Shown here: positions 9,405 through 18,370 of the stretch, in pieces
How positions within the stretch are numbered: the stretch's first letter is position 1
How the letters are laid out: each line of letters begins with the position of its first letter
Translations under genes and position numbers: made by a program
The notes under the pieces: generated by a model
Database searches by the model: none
The model's input: only the letters and a program-made list of their open reading frames with translations
Told to the model about the DNA's origin: nothing
Assembly (NCBI GenBank): GCA_026988315.1
Contig: JALSLJ010000074.1
Coordinates: 1 to 45,248 of the forward strand
Length of the DNA: 45,248 nucleotides
Source: Sulfurimonas sp.
GTDB lineage: Bacteria; Campylobacterota; Campylobacteria; Campylobacterales; Sulfurimonadaceae
Reading direction: 5' to 3'

Positions 9405-11044
9405 TGAAACAGATCTTTATCCTATTTTTATTGCTAAGCTCTTTGGTATTTGCTGAAACAAATGAAAGCGTGGAACTTACACAAACACAAGAGAAGTTGC
9501 AACTGCAAGAGATTGAAAAAGAGCATAGCAGACAGTTAGAACTTCAAACACATCTAGCAGAACTCAGTAAACTAGAAGAGGAGATCTCTAAAGAGAAAGT
9601 TTGGATGAAAAGTTACGCTTCGTATCTTACTTCTATAGAGGTGAGAGAGGGTTTAAAAGAGATAAGAAAAAGGATAAAGTATCTTGAAAAAAAAGGAAAA
9701 TCTGTTAGTGATGCAGATGAGCTTGCCGCTTTAATCTCAAAAGAAAAAATTTTAGCTTCTCAGATAGAGGAGTTAAAAGAAAAAGGTACAGCTCCATTTT
9801 CTGAACTCTTAACTCCTCCAAAAATTGATGACATTCCTAGTGTAACTAACCCAGTAGATATTTTTACAGGTATATCTCTTATAAAAACTTTAAACATAGA
9901 TTTTGAGGATTATAAAAAGCGTAAAGAGGAATTGACACAACTTATAGATTTGCTCAGAAAAGAGCTGTCTATATATAAGGGCATAGAGTTATTAGATAAA
10001 GAAAAAAAGTATATTAAAGATGCAGAATTTAAACAAAAGCAATTAGAAAGATTTGAAACTGCATTAGATACTATAAGTGTTACGGCAGAAGTGTATGAAA
10101 AAAGACTAGAGATAATACAATTAAAAATAAACAAAGAGATTCAAGTACAGCTATGGAGACTTATCGATATTGGTGTTATTATATTGGTGTTATTTTTAAT
10201 CTTTTTCTTAATGAAGTTGGCGGTTAAAAAATATATAACAGATAATGAACGCTTTTATATGGCAAATAAAATTATCACCTTTGTTAATGTCACCTTAGTC
10301 ATAATAATTCTTTTTATAAATTATATTGAAAATGTAAGTTATTTAGTAACTATTTTAGGGTTTGCTTCAGCGGGTATCGCTATTGCAATGAAAGATTGGT
10401 TTATGAGCATCTTAGGCTGGTTGGTGATAGTCTTTGGTGGTAGTATTCATGTTGGTGATAGAATTCGAGTAGATATGGATGGAATAAAATATGTTGGAGA
10501 TGTTATGGATATCTCACTACTTCGCATGACAATACTTGAAGATATCACTCTCACATCAGTTTCTGACAATAGAAGAGCTGGAAGAATTATATTTGTCCCA
10601 AATAACTATATATTTACTCGTATGATCGCAAATTATACACACTCTACATTGAAAACAGTTTGGGATGGAGTAGCAATCACAATCACCTTTAATTCTAATC
10701 ATAAAAAGGCGATGCATTTAGCAAAAGAGATAACTAAAAAATACTCAAAAGGCTATACAGATATAACTAGAAAACAGTTAAATAAACTTAGAAACCAATA
10801 TAGCCTTAAAAACACAAATGTTGAACCTAGGATTTTTTCATTTATAGAGTCAAATGGTGTAACAATAGACTCATGGTACTTAACAAATGCTTACGCAACT
10901 TTAACTTTAAGAAGTGTTATATCTGTTGAGATTGTCAATGCTTTTAATGCAGAAGATGATATAACCATTGCATACCCTACACAAAAACTATATGTTGAAA
11001 AGTCCAAAAAAGAGCTTCCATTTGATGCTAATGAGGTTCTCTAA
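9404..11044 (+). CDS. MscS-family mechanosensitive ion channel with periplasmic coiled coil
   Basis: A 546-residue inner-membrane channel of the MscS family, which opens under membrane tension to release solutes. It starts with a signal peptide (FILFLLLSSLVFAETN), followed by a long Glu/Lys/Leu-rich region (about residues 20-240) that should form periplasmic coiled coils. Hydrophobic helices lie near 250-275 and 290-315. The pore-lining helix follows, with small residues (LGFASAGIAIAMKDW), then the MscS beta domain (GDRIRVDMDGIKYVGDVMDI and RIIFVPNNYIFTRMIANYT). The chosen ATG overlaps the aroB stop and has GGAGAG five bases upstream; an ATG at 9374 lies inside aroB and lacks the signal-peptide start. 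The long extracytoplasmic part makes it resemble the large MscK/YbdG-type members more than minimal MscS. Confidence 0.9.
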   Translation: MKQIFILFLLLSSLVFAETNESVELTQTQEKLQLQEIEKEHSRQLELQTHLAELSKLEEEISKEKVWMKSYASYLTSIEVREGLKEIRKRIKYLEKKGKSVSDADELAALISKEKILASQIEELKEKGTAPFSELLTPPKIDDIPSVTNPVDIFTGISLIKTLNIDFEDYKKRKEELTQLIDLLRKELSIYKGIELLDKEKKYIKDAEFKQKQLERFETALDTISVTAEVYEKRLEIIQLKINKEIQVQLWRLIDIGVIILVLFLIFFLMKLAVKKYITDNERFYMANKIITFVNVTLVIIILFINYIENVSYLVTILGFASAGIAIAMKDWFMSILGWLVIVFGGSIHVGDRIRVDMDGIKYVGDVMDISLLRMTILEDITLTSVSDNRRAGRIIFVPNNYIFTRMIANYTHSTLKTVWDGVAITITFNSNHKKAMHLAKEITKKYSKGYTDITRKQLNKLRNQYSLKNTNVEPRIFSFIESNGVTIDSWYLTNAYATLTLRSVISVEIVNAFNAEDDITIAYPTQKLYVEKSKKELPFDANEVL

Positions 11045-11045
11045 A

Positions 11046-12317
11046 ATGAGTAGTGGAACAAATACCGTTGGAATGAAGAAAGTGTTTTTTAAAACCTTCG
11101 GATGCAGAACAAATGTATATGATTCACAAGTGATGATGAGTTCTTTAAAAGAGTATGAAATAACAGAGAATGAAGCTGAAGCAGACGCAATTGTTATAAA
11201 CTCATGTACTGTGACAAATGGTGCTGATTCTCATGTTCGCTCATTTATCTCTCATGTTGAAAAAACAAGTGAAGCTAAGATTTTTCTTACAGGATGTGGT
11301 GCCCATACAAAAGGGGAATCTCTTCTAAAAGAAAATCGTGTTCATGGAGTTTTTGGTCAAAGTGAAAAACAAAAAATAGACTTTATGCTTTCTCAAGATA
11401 AACCTTTTTATGACCCAGGTGACTTAAACCATATTGATGAGATGATTGTAGATGATTTTGTAGGAAAAAGCAGGGCTTTTATAAAGGTTCAAGAGGGGTG
11501 TAATTTTCGCTGTTCTTATTGTATCATCCCTTTTGTTCGTGGGGATGCTAGAAGTATGAATGAGGAGAGAATTTTAGAGCAGATTTCAAAACTTGCTCTC
11601 AACGGTTTTGGGGAGTTTATCTTAACTGGAACAAATGTTGGAAGTTATGGGCAAAATACTGATACATCTTTAGCAAAACTGATGAAACGAATTTCTCAAA
11701 TTCGTGGAGTTAGACGAATTAGACTTGGAAGTGTTGAGCCTATTCAGATAACAGATGAGTTTAAAGAGATACTTGATGAGCCTTGGTTAGAGAAACATCT
11801 TCATATAGCACTGCAACATACATCTCCCGCAATGCTAAAAATGATGAATCGAAGAAATGTTTACAAACAAGATAGAGAGTTGTTTGAACTTTTAGCGGAG
11901 AAAGGTTTTGCTATTGGAACGGACTTTATCACTGGGCATCCAGGTGAGAGTGAGGAGCTATGGAGAGAAGCAATGCTCAATGTTAGAGAGCTTCCTTTGA
12001 CTCATATACACTCATTTACTTACTCTAAAAGAGATGGAACTCCATCGGCTACGATGAAGCCTGAAGTAAATGGAAAAGTAGCAAAACAGAGGCTTCATGA
12101 GCTGGATGCACTTATAAAAGAGAAAAATTTAAACTTTAGAAAGAGCTGCAACCAAGAATTAGAAGTGCTTATTGAGAGTCAAAAGGATGGCTTATATCAT
12201 GGATTTGATCAATATTTTAACAAAATTATCGTTGCATCAAACGAAGATTTAAACGGTAATTGGGTAAATATACAAAATTATGAAATAAAAGGAGATGCCA
12301 ATTATGCTAAACTCTAA
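11046..12317 (+). CDS. mtaB: tRNA threonylcarbamoyladenosine(37) methylthiotransferase
   Basis: Radical-SAM enzyme that adds a methylthio group to t6A at position 37 of ANN-decoding tRNAs. The N-terminal UPF0004 domain shows FFKTFGCRTNVYDSQ with its first iron-sulfur cysteine, NSCTVTNGAD and TGCGAH. The radical-SAM cluster motif is CNFRCSYCIIPFVRG, followed by ARS, the MtaB-type sequence (MiaB has a different continuation). QHTSPAMLKMMNRR and TDFITGHPGE are also typical. The 423-residue length is normal. I use the ATG at 11046, one base after the mscS stop; an internal ATG at 11073 is a possible alternative. Its 3' end overlaps the ftsH-like gene by 14 bp. MiaB is less likely because of the motif details. 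Confidence 0.9.
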   Translation: MSSGTNTVGMKKVFFKTFGCRTNVYDSQVMMSSLKEYEITENEAEADAIVINSCTVTNGADSHVRSFISHVEKTSEAKIFLTGCGAHTKGESLLKENRVHGVFGQSEKQKIDFMLSQDKPFYDPGDLNHIDEMIVDDFVGKSRAFIKVQEGCNFRCSYCIIPFVRGDARSMNEERILEQISKLALNGFGEFILTGTNVGSYGQNTDTSLAKLMKRISQIRGVRRIRLGSVEPIQITDEFKEILDEPWLEKHLHIALQHTSPAMLKMMNRRNVYKQDRELFELLAEKGFAIGTDFITGHPGESEELWREAMLNVRELPLTHIHSFTYSKRDGTPSATMKPEVNGKVAKQRLHELDALIKEKNLNFRKSCNQELEVLIESQKDGLYHGFDQYFNKIIVASNEDLNGNWVNIQNYEIKGDANYAKL

Positions 12318-13956
12318 AACAAATCGTATAGCTCTTTATGTATCAGCTTTTTTAGTAATTATTTTAGTCTTATTTGCAATTCTTAGAGATAATGCAGATC
12401 CTATTACTCTTAAAGATGCAACAGCTATTTTAGATAACCATAGTGTAAAAAGTGTAACAGTTACAAAAGAGTATGTGTATCTAAAAACAAAAGATAATTT
12501 TTACAAAATTGCTTCTTCACAAGTTAGTCCTAAAATGTTTCTAAATTATAAAGTAGAGGTCAAGAGTGGTTCAAGTGCCATTGTTTATATTTTATTTTTA
12601 ATTTTATTTTTAGGTATTGGAACATTATTATTAAGATGGTGGCAAAAACAAAAAAATGAAGTTCAAAATCAATGCTCTAGTTTTATCTCAGGTGGTTCAG
12701 CTTCGAGCATAGGCGATAGTAGTCCTGTAGAGGCTACTAAAAGTGATGTTACTTTTGATGATATTGGTGGTATCTCGGATGTTAAAATAGAATTAGAAGA
12801 GATTATAGATTTTATGAAAAATCCTACACGGTATAAAAATTTTGGTGCAAGAATGCCTAGGGGTGTGCTTTTAGTTGGTCCCCCTGGTGTTGGAAAAACT
12901 ATGATTGCAAAAGCTGTAGCACATAAAGCAGATGTGCCATTTTACTATCAAAGTGGTGCTTCATTTGTTCAGATATATGTTGGTATGGGTGCAAAAAGAG
13001 TACATGAGCTTTTTATGGCTGCAAAAAAGAATGCACCTTCAATCATCTTTATAGATGAGATAGATGCAGTTGGTAAAAAGCGTGAGGGGCAGAGAAATGA
13101 TGAGCGTGAAGCTACCTTAAATCAGCTCTTAACAGAGATGGATGGTTTTGAGGGTTCTAGTGGGATTATAGTAATAGCCGCAACCAATAAGATAGAGGTC
13201 TTAGATTCAGCACTTCTTCGTGCAGGTAGATTTGATAGAAGAATTTTTGTTGAGCTTCCAACCAAAAGGGAAAGGGAATCAATCCTTTTAAAGTATTTGC
13301 AAAAAGTTCCACATGAGTTAGATGTAAAAGCGGTAGCAAATATGACGGTTGGATTTAATGGAGCATCTTTAGCAGCTCTTGTCAATGAAGCAGCTCTTTT
13401 ATCATTGAGACAAAATGACTTTCATGTAACTATAGAACATTTTCATCAGGTGAAAGATAAGGTGATGTTTGGGAAGAAAAAACTTCAAATGTTGAGTGAT
13501 AAACAAAAAAGTTATCGTGTTACATATCAGGCTGGTAAAGCTTTATGTGCTACATATTTTGATATCACTTTTGAGAAGCTTATGCTCTCAAGTGAGAAGT
13601 TAACACCATCTTCAGATACTCCGTTGATAAAACATGAGTTAGAGTCAATGATTAGGATGTTGTTGGCTGGTATGGCAGCGTGTTCACTTCGGTATAAAGA
13701 ACATGCAAGTAGTGCTAAAGATGATTTAGATGAAGCAAAAAAACTCATTAAAGATATGTTGAATAACTATGGAATGGGTACATCTTTAATCTCTCAAGAG
13801 AGTGAAGAGAAGGTGCTTATGGATAAGCTCTATAGCGAAACAAAAACTTTTTTAGAGTCTATGGATGTTGTGATGCAAAATATTGAAGCTGTTTTACTAG
13901 AGAGAGAAAGCATAAGCAAATCAGAGGTTAAAAAGTTTATAGATGAAGTTTTATAG
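12304..13956 (+). CDS. FtsH-family AAA+ membrane protein lacking the zinc-protease motif
   Basis: A 550-residue inner-membrane AAA+ protein built like FtsH: an N-terminal helix (about residues 7-25), a short periplasmic domain, a second helix (about 93-113), then the ATPase. Walker A is GPPGVGKTM, Walker [12 protein letters not shown], and the second region of homology [21 protein letters not shown], with the pore-loop-like [12 protein letters not shown]. In FtsH the protease part has HEAGH; here the aligned site reads YQAGK (residues 408-412), so both zinc histidines and the catalytic glutamate are lost, although the later Asp region ([11 protein letters not shown]) remains. It is therefore probably an unfoldase or chaperone, not a peptidase. 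The start at 12304 fits the GGAG at 12291; the ATG at 12295 is too close. H. pylori and C. jejuni have, as I recall, a similar short homologue beside mtaB. Confidence 0.88.
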   Translation: MLNSKTNRIALYVSAFLVIILVLFAILRDNADPITLKDATAILDNHSVKSVTVTKEYVYLKTKDNFYKIASSQVSPKMFLNYKVEVKSGSSAIVYILFLILFLGIGTLLLRWWQKQKNEVQNQCSSFISGGSASSIGDSSPVEATKSDVTFDDIGGISDVKIELEEIIDFMKNPTRYKNFGARMPRGVLLVGPPGVGKTMIAKAVAHKADVPFYYQSGASFVQIYVGMGAKRVHELFMAAKKNAPSIIFIDEIDAVGKKREGQRNDEREATLNQLLTEMDGFEGSSGIIVIAATNKIEVLDSALLRAGRFDRRIFVELPTKRERESILLKYLQKVPHELDVKAVANMTVGFNGASLAALVNEAALLSLRQNDFHVTIEHFHQVKDKVMFGKKKLQMLSDKQKSYRVTYQAGKALCATYFDITFEKLMLSSEKLTPSSDTPLIKHELESMIRMLLAGMAACSLRYKEHASSAKDDLDEAKKLIKDMLNNYGMGTSLISQESEEKVLMDKLYSETKTFLESMDVVMQNIEAVLLERESISKSEVKKFIDEVL

Positions 13957-14464
13957 TGGGTTTTCTTTACAAAATGAGTCTTATCTTTTTGATAAGTATG
14001 CAAACACCTCAGAGTACTGTGTAAGTGGATTTTCTTATGGGGCTATCAAAGCTTTTGAGTATGTACAACAGCAGATAGCACTATCAAAAAGAGTGGATAC
14101 TATGCAACTTTTTTCCCCAGCATTTTTTCAAACTCAAGCAGAAAAATTTAAAAGACTGCAACTTATGGCATATAAAAAAAGTGAAGATGCGTATCTCAAT
14201 CAGTTCATAGATTCTTGTTTTTCACCTTATGACAAAAAAATTGTACAACATACCGCAACTGCCGTAGAGGAGCTTCAAGAGTTACTAAACTATGAGTGGG
14301 ATGTTGAAGCCTTAAATGTTATCGCAGACAAGGGGGTAGCAATTGAAGTTTATCTTGGTGGTGAAGATAAAATCATAGATGTGGCATCTGCAAGAGAGTT
14401 TTTTTTAAAAGTAGCTACAGTTACATACATAAAAAATGCAAATCATTTTTTACAAATAAAATAA
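13943..14464 (+). CDS. bioV: Probable pimeloyl-ACP methyl ester esterase BioV
   Basis: A small alpha/beta-hydrolase of 173 residues. It has the nucleophile elbow GFSYG (Ser31), an acid-loop candidate in YLGGEDKIID and a late histidine in KNANHFLQ (His168), which together make a plausible Ser-Asp-His triad. Size, triad placement and position after the ftsH-like gene fit BioV, the Campylobacterota esterase that frees pimeloyl-ACP methyl ester during biotin synthesis and replaces BioH. The protein lacks a cap domain and a signal peptide. Its start overlaps the preceding gene by 14 bp, so translation is probably coupled. No other biotin genes are in the window, so the role is inferred from family resemblance. 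Confidence 0.68.
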   Translation: MKFYSGFSLQNESYLFDKYANTSEYCVSGFSYGAIKAFEYVQQQIALSKRVDTMQLFSPAFFQTQAEKFKRLQLMAYKKSEDAYLNQFIDSCFSPYDKKIVQHTATAVEELQELLNYEWDVEALNVIADKGVAIEVYLGGEDKIIDVASAREFFLKVATVTYIKNANHFLQIK

Positions 14465-14477
14465 TTTAGGAAAATAT

Positions 14478-15011
14478 ATGAGTCAAATCAAAATAGGTGT
14501 AATAACAGCAAGTGATAGAGCAAGTAAAGGGATATATGAAGATATTTCAGGTGTAGCTATTCAAGATACAATGAAAGATTATTTAAAGTGTGAGTTTGAG
14601 ATAGTATATAGATGTATCCCCGATGAACAAGATATACTAGAAAATACTATGAAAGAGCTTTGTGATGAGGCTAGATGTTGTCTTGTTGTAACAACTGGTG
14701 GAACAGGACCAGCACTAAGAGATGTAACACCTGAAGCAACTGAAAATGTATGTGAGAAGATGATGCCAGGATTTGGAGAGTTGATGCGTCAAGTGAGTTT
14801 ACAGTATGTCCCAACGGCTATTCTTTCTCGGCAAACTGCAGGAATTAGAGGACAAAGTCTCATCATCAATCTACCAGGAAAACCAAAGTCTATCCGTGAG
14901 TGCTTAGACGCTGTTTTTCCAGCTGTTCCTTATTGCATAGACTTGATAGAGGGTCCATATATAGAAACAAATGAAGAGGTTATCAAGGCTTTTAGACCAA
15001 AAGCAAAATAA
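14478..15011 (+). CDS. mog: Molybdopterin adenylyltransferase
   Basis: MogA/MoaB-fold enzyme of 177 residues that adenylylates molybdopterin before molybdenum insertion. Diagnostic stretches are IGVITASDRASKGIYED at the N-terminus, LVVTTGGTGPALRDVTPEAT (the MPT-binding loop) and LIINLPGKPKSIRECL near the C-terminus; together they fit Mog better than MoaB. AGGA lies about 8 nt before the ATG. It follows bioV after 13 bp and closes the aroB-led gene run. Molybdenum cofactor would serve enzymes such as nitrate reductase or formate dehydrogenase, none of which are in the window. Confidence 0.92.
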   Translation: MSQIKIGVITASDRASKGIYEDISGVAIQDTMKDYLKCEFEIVYRCIPDEQDILENTMKELCDEARCCLVVTTGGTGPALRDVTPEATENVCEKMMPGFGELMRQVSLQYVPTAILSRQTAGIRGQSLIINLPGKPKSIRECLDAVFPAVPYCIDLIEGPYIETNEEVIKAFRPKAK

Positions 15012-15076
15012 TAAATTTAATATTTTTTTAAGTAGATAAGTTATACCATTAATTACAGTACATAAAGGGGTATTAT

Positions 15077-15892
15077 ATGAAAAAAATTACATTATCTTTA
15101 TTGATTACATCTTCTTTAGTTTTTGGAGCTTTTCATCCAGACTGGGATAAAACAGACGGTGAGGTTTACATCGAAAACCAAGTAGTTGTCAATGAGATTA
15201 TTGGTGGCAATAGCAAGGTAGAATTTATTGACAGCAACAAAGATGTTGGTGTTGGTGCTAAGTTTATTAATGTTGGGGATATCCGTATTTTAAATTTTCC
15301 ACTTAATTATTCTTTAGATTCAAATTATGGCTTAGAGCTTAATTTCCCTCTTGTCTCAAATAGAGATTCTATATCAGGAGAAAGATGGACAGGAATAGGT
15401 GATATATCTTTTGGGGCTAACTATCATACTGGATCAGCACTTGATGAGAGGGGAAGTAATATATCGGCAGTTACTTATAAGTCAACAACAGGTAGTGATA
15501 CAAAAGGGATTGGGGCTACTGTGACATCATTGACTTTTTCTCATAGAATCATGAAAAATTATGATGAAAAGATTCAACTTCATGGATTTGCATCATATAC
15601 ATTAAATAATACTGGTGATTCCACTATGTTTATGATTGGTGGTTCTCATCCTTGTTTGCTCTCTGATAAGCTCACAACAAATGTAAAACTAACATATTTT
15701 CATATTGATTCCTTAGTGAATACGGAGGTTGATACTCTTGATTTATGGGTGAATTGGACAAGTAAAAAGTTAGTTGCCGATGTGCCTCTTGGATTTGGCT
15801 TTAAACTGCCCCTCATCAATACAAAAGGTGGCGATTCAAAAGATAAAACTATATTGTTTTATTTAAGTGCGTCAAGCTTCTTTGACAACTAA
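15077..15892 (+). CDS. Outer-membrane beta-barrel protein, phenol-degradation MetA-like
   Basis: A 271-residue secreted protein with a clean signal peptide (KKITLSLLITSSLVFGAF). The mature chain is made of alternating hydrophobic and polar stretches with many Gly, Asn and aromatic residues, ending in SASSFFDN. A central stretch (WTGIGDISFGANYH) and the spacing of strands resemble the MetA-pathway-of-phenol-degradation barrel family of outer-membrane channels. I see no enzyme motif. The final residue is not the usual Phe of BAM substrates, though FF lies two residues before it. It has a GGGG just upstream of the start and is followed by hairpins, so it is likely a single-gene unit. The substrate cannot be guessed. 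Confidence 0.6.
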   Translation: MKKITLSLLITSSLVFGAFHPDWDKTDGEVYIENQVVVNEIIGGNSKVEFIDSNKDVGVGAKFINVGDIRILNFPLNYSLDSNYGLELNFPLVSNRDSISGERWTGIGDISFGANYHTGSALDERGSNISAVTYKSTTGSDTKGIGATVTSLTFSHRIMKNYDEKIQLHGFASYTLNNTGDSTMFMIGGSHPCLLSDKLTTNVKLTYFHIDSLVNTEVDTLDLWVNWTSKKLVADVPLGFGFKLPLINTKGGDSKDKTILFYLSASSFFDN

Positions 15893-15941
15893 GTAATAGC
15901 TTTTTAGCTGTTACTTTATTTCATTGATGTTTTTAACATCA
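15891..15941 (+). terminator. Tandem hairpins after the barrel-protein gene
   Basis: Two inverted repeats follow directly. The first is AAGTAATAGC paired with GCTGTTACTT (one G-U) around a six-base loop at 15891-15916, starting inside the stop codon. The second is TGATGTT/AACATCA with a three-base loop at 15925-15941, followed by TTCTTCT. T-runs are short, so termination is probable but not certain. Confidence 0.5.
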
Positions 15942-16032
15942 TTCTTCTAAGATAGGCTATTTTACTTTGAAGTGCTAAGTCCTTTGGGCAATTCTTACTC
16001 TTTATCATGAATCCAAGTCTCAAGCCTTTCAT
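15916..16032 (-). CDS. Possible 38-residue basic small protein
   Basis: A short open frame on the minus strand: its ATG is at 16032 with GAGG five bases upstream, and the predicted product is very basic (MKGLRLGFMIKSK start, ending LRRMMLKTSMK). It lies in the 277-bp gap between the barrel-protein gene and flgL, and its end overlaps the hairpins there. A neighbouring frame upstream also encodes a protein-like stretch ending in LNERLETWIHDKE, so this could equally be the wreck of a longer gene. No family is recognised, and chance is a serious alternative. Confidence 0.2.
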   Translation of the reverse strand: MKGLRLGFMIKSKNCPKDLALQSKIAYLRRMMLKTSMK

Positions 16033-16109
16033 TTAAGCCTCGCATCCAGTTCTCTATATAGATTGATGAATTATAGTATAAGAAAATAACTTTTAGCCGA
16101 TGTTACATA

Positions 16110-16125
16110 TGGAACTTATATTGCT
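16110..16125 (+). promoter_or_regulatory. Sigma-54 (RpoN) promoter of flgL
   Basis: TGGAAC, five bases, then TTGCT: this matches the -24/-12 consensus TGGCAC-N5-TTGCA/T with correct GG-to-GC spacing. It lies 45 bp before the flgL start, which has GGAGG upstream. Middle flagellar genes in Helicobacter and Campylobacter are known to use sigma-54 with the FlgRS/FlgR system. Confidence 0.78.
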
Positions 16126-16169
16126 AGTGATTTAATAATAATTTATTCAAAGCCCTGTGGAGGTGTGTT

Positions 16170-18272
16170 ATGAGAATTACATCTAGTATGTACTACGAAA
16201 GCTTATATGGACAAAGTAACTCTAAAATTAGCAACCAACTTTTTGATGTAAACAAACAGATAGCTTCAGGGCTTAGTATTCAGTATGCAAAAGATGATAT
16301 AGCTACATTTACCGAAACAATGAGACTTGATAACGAATTAGCTGCTCTTAGTGAAGCTAAAAAAAGTGCAGAAAGTGGATATAAAATTTCAAATCAGACA
16401 GATATTATTTTAAACGATTTTGAAGATACTATGAATCGCATGAGAACTCTGCTTGTTCAAGCTTCTAATGGTACAAATAGTGATACTTCACTTGATGCTA
16501 TTGCTACTGAGTTAAGAGGTATTGAAGATCATTTCATCACCTTGGCTAACTCATCCATTAATGGAAAGTATCTTTTTTCTGGTTCAGCTATAGATGTTAA
16601 GCCTATCTCTGATGATGGAGATTATTTGGGGAATGATGGAGTTATGAATGCTTTTTTAGGGACAGGTGTTCAACAGCAGTATAACTTAGCGGGTAGTGAT
16701 CTTTTTTTAGGTGAAGAGGTGCTGGTCAAGAGGGAAGTAACAAGTAATGTTGTAAACAATAGTTTAACTGCAGAGTACCCTGATTTTACAGACCCAAATG
16801 TAACTGGTGGCAATGTACTAATTAGCACTCAAAGTACCATTCGTGATTTGATGGGTGATACAGATAATAATATTGACACTGTCAATGCAAAACATCAGTT
16901 TTATCTACGAGGTACGCAGAGTAATGGTACTGCTTTTAATGAAAAAATATCTATGCGAGATGATGAGAGTGTAGCTGAACTTCTAAATAGAATAGGTCAG
17001 GCTTATGGCAATACACCAGATTTAGATGTTGTAAATGTGACCATGAATGATTATGGGCAAATTGTAGTACAAGATAAAATAGCAGGTTCTAGTAAGCTAG
17101 ATTTTCATATGATTGGGGCTGTAGATTACAGTGGTGGTGGCGCTGCAAATGTAACATCTCTTGATGACTTAGATGTTGGTGAAAAAAACTTTGATAGAAT
17201 TATGAATGGAACAAGTGTAGCGGCAAATCAAGATCTTTATGTAAAAGAGTTTGTTGTCTCTTCTCTTCCTCCAGCAGATGGGGCTGCTACAAATATTGAA
17301 GCTATTGTTTATGATAGAACAAAGTTTAGTGAAAATGGTTCAATCCTATCATCTACCACACCTCAGATCTTAAGAGATGGGAATGCTTTTGCAACACCTT
17401 CAACTAAGCTTTCAGAAGTTGCAGACCTTTCTCAGGGTACTGCTGGAACTTTAGATGGTACGCAGTTTACAATGTCTGGAATAGATATTAATGGGAAGCC
17501 TTATACAGCACAAATAGATATGAAGAGTACTGCAAATGGTGGTTCAACATTTTCTCTTGATGGTGGAATCACTAACTATGAAATATATAATGTAGCTACA
17601 CCTAGAGGTGCTGTAGACGCAGATGAGATGACCTATCAGCAATATATGGATACTATGAATATGATTGTAACTGGTAATATTCCAGCATCAACTGGAAGTG
17701 ATGTTGACTTTGATAAAGCGGTTTATGCATCAAACTTTAGTGGTGGGACTTATTTAACAAGAGAAGGTAAAATTGAATTTCAAGAGATTGGAGTTTCAGA
17801 CACTCAAGCTTCAATAGCCTTATATGATTCCAATAGTGGAGATTTTTCCAAAGATCCTTCAGTTATGACTTTTAACACAAATAATGCACTTACAGTGCGC
17901 GATCCAAAAACAGATTTCTTTAAAACTATAGATGAGATGATTACCGCTGTTGAAAACCACAGTTTGTACCCAGATAGTACGGGCAATAATGTTAGAAGCA
18001 TAGGTATTGAAAACTCTATAACGATGATGGATGATTTACAAGATCATGTATTTAGATCACACTCTTTAGTTGGTGCACAATCAAACTCTTTAACAAAAGC
18101 TATAGAAAGAACAGAATTGTTGGAAATAAGTACAATAACACTTCGCTCTACAGTTGTTGATACTGATTTGGCAAAAGCATCCCTAGAGTTAACGCAACTT
18201 CAGTTAAGCTATGAGGCGATGCTATCCACAGTGGGGAAAGTTTCTAAATTAAGCTTGGTGAATTATCTATAA
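16170..18272 (+). CDS. flgL: Flagellar hook-associated protein 3 (hook-filament junction), long form
   Basis: Hook-filament junction protein, exported by the flagellar type III apparatus. The N-terminal D0/D1 part (MRITSSMYYESLYG, followed by a KQIASGLSIQYAKDD segment) and the C-terminal coiled region (VVDTDLAKASLELTQLQLSY then EAMLSTVGKVSKLSLVNYL) are typical flagellin-family ends. At 700 residues it is about twice the E. coli FlgL length; the extra 300-400 residues in the middle are Gly/Asn/Asp-rich surface domains, as in other Campylobacterota. No signal peptide is present, as expected. It is preceded by a sigma-54 promoter and followed after 98 bp by ftsK, an order I recall from Campylobacter. 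Confidence 0.9.
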   Translation: MRITSSMYYESLYGQSNSKISNQLFDVNKQIASGLSIQYAKDDIATFTETMRLDNELAALSEAKKSAESGYKISNQTDIILNDFEDTMNRMRTLLVQASNGTNSDTSLDAIATELRGIEDHFITLANSSINGKYLFSGSAIDVKPISDDGDYLGNDGVMNAFLGTGVQQQYNLAGSDLFLGEEVLVKREVTSNVVNNSLTAEYPDFTDPNVTGGNVLISTQSTIRDLMGDTDNNIDTVNAKHQFYLRGTQSNGTAFNEKISMRDDESVAELLNRIGQAYGNTPDLDVVNVTMNDYGQIVVQDKIAGSSKLDFHMIGAVDYSGGGAANVTSLDDLDVGEKNFDRIMNGTSVAANQDLYVKEFVVSSLPPADGAATNIEAIVYDRTKFSENGSILSSTTPQILRDGNAFATPSTKLSEVADLSQGTAGTLDGTQFTMSGIDINGKPYTAQIDMKSTANGGSTFSLDGGITNYEIYNVATPRGAVDADEMTYQQYMDTMNMIVTGNIPASTGSDVDFDKAVYASNFSGGTYLTREGKIEFQEIGVSDTQASIALYDSNSGDFSKDPSVMTFNTNNALTVRDPKTDFFKTIDEMITAVENHSLYPDSTGNNVRSIGIENSITMMDDLQDHVFRSHSLVGAQSNSLTKAIERTELLEISTITLRSTVVDTDLAKASLELTQLQLSYEAMLSTVGKVSKLSLVNYL

Positions 18273-18370
18273 ATATATTGCAAAATGCCAATTTTTTTTC
18301 TTTAAGAGCTCTTTTTGGCTATACTCTTTTTTTATTTTAATATCATTATTTTTGACTCAGGACTTATCAC

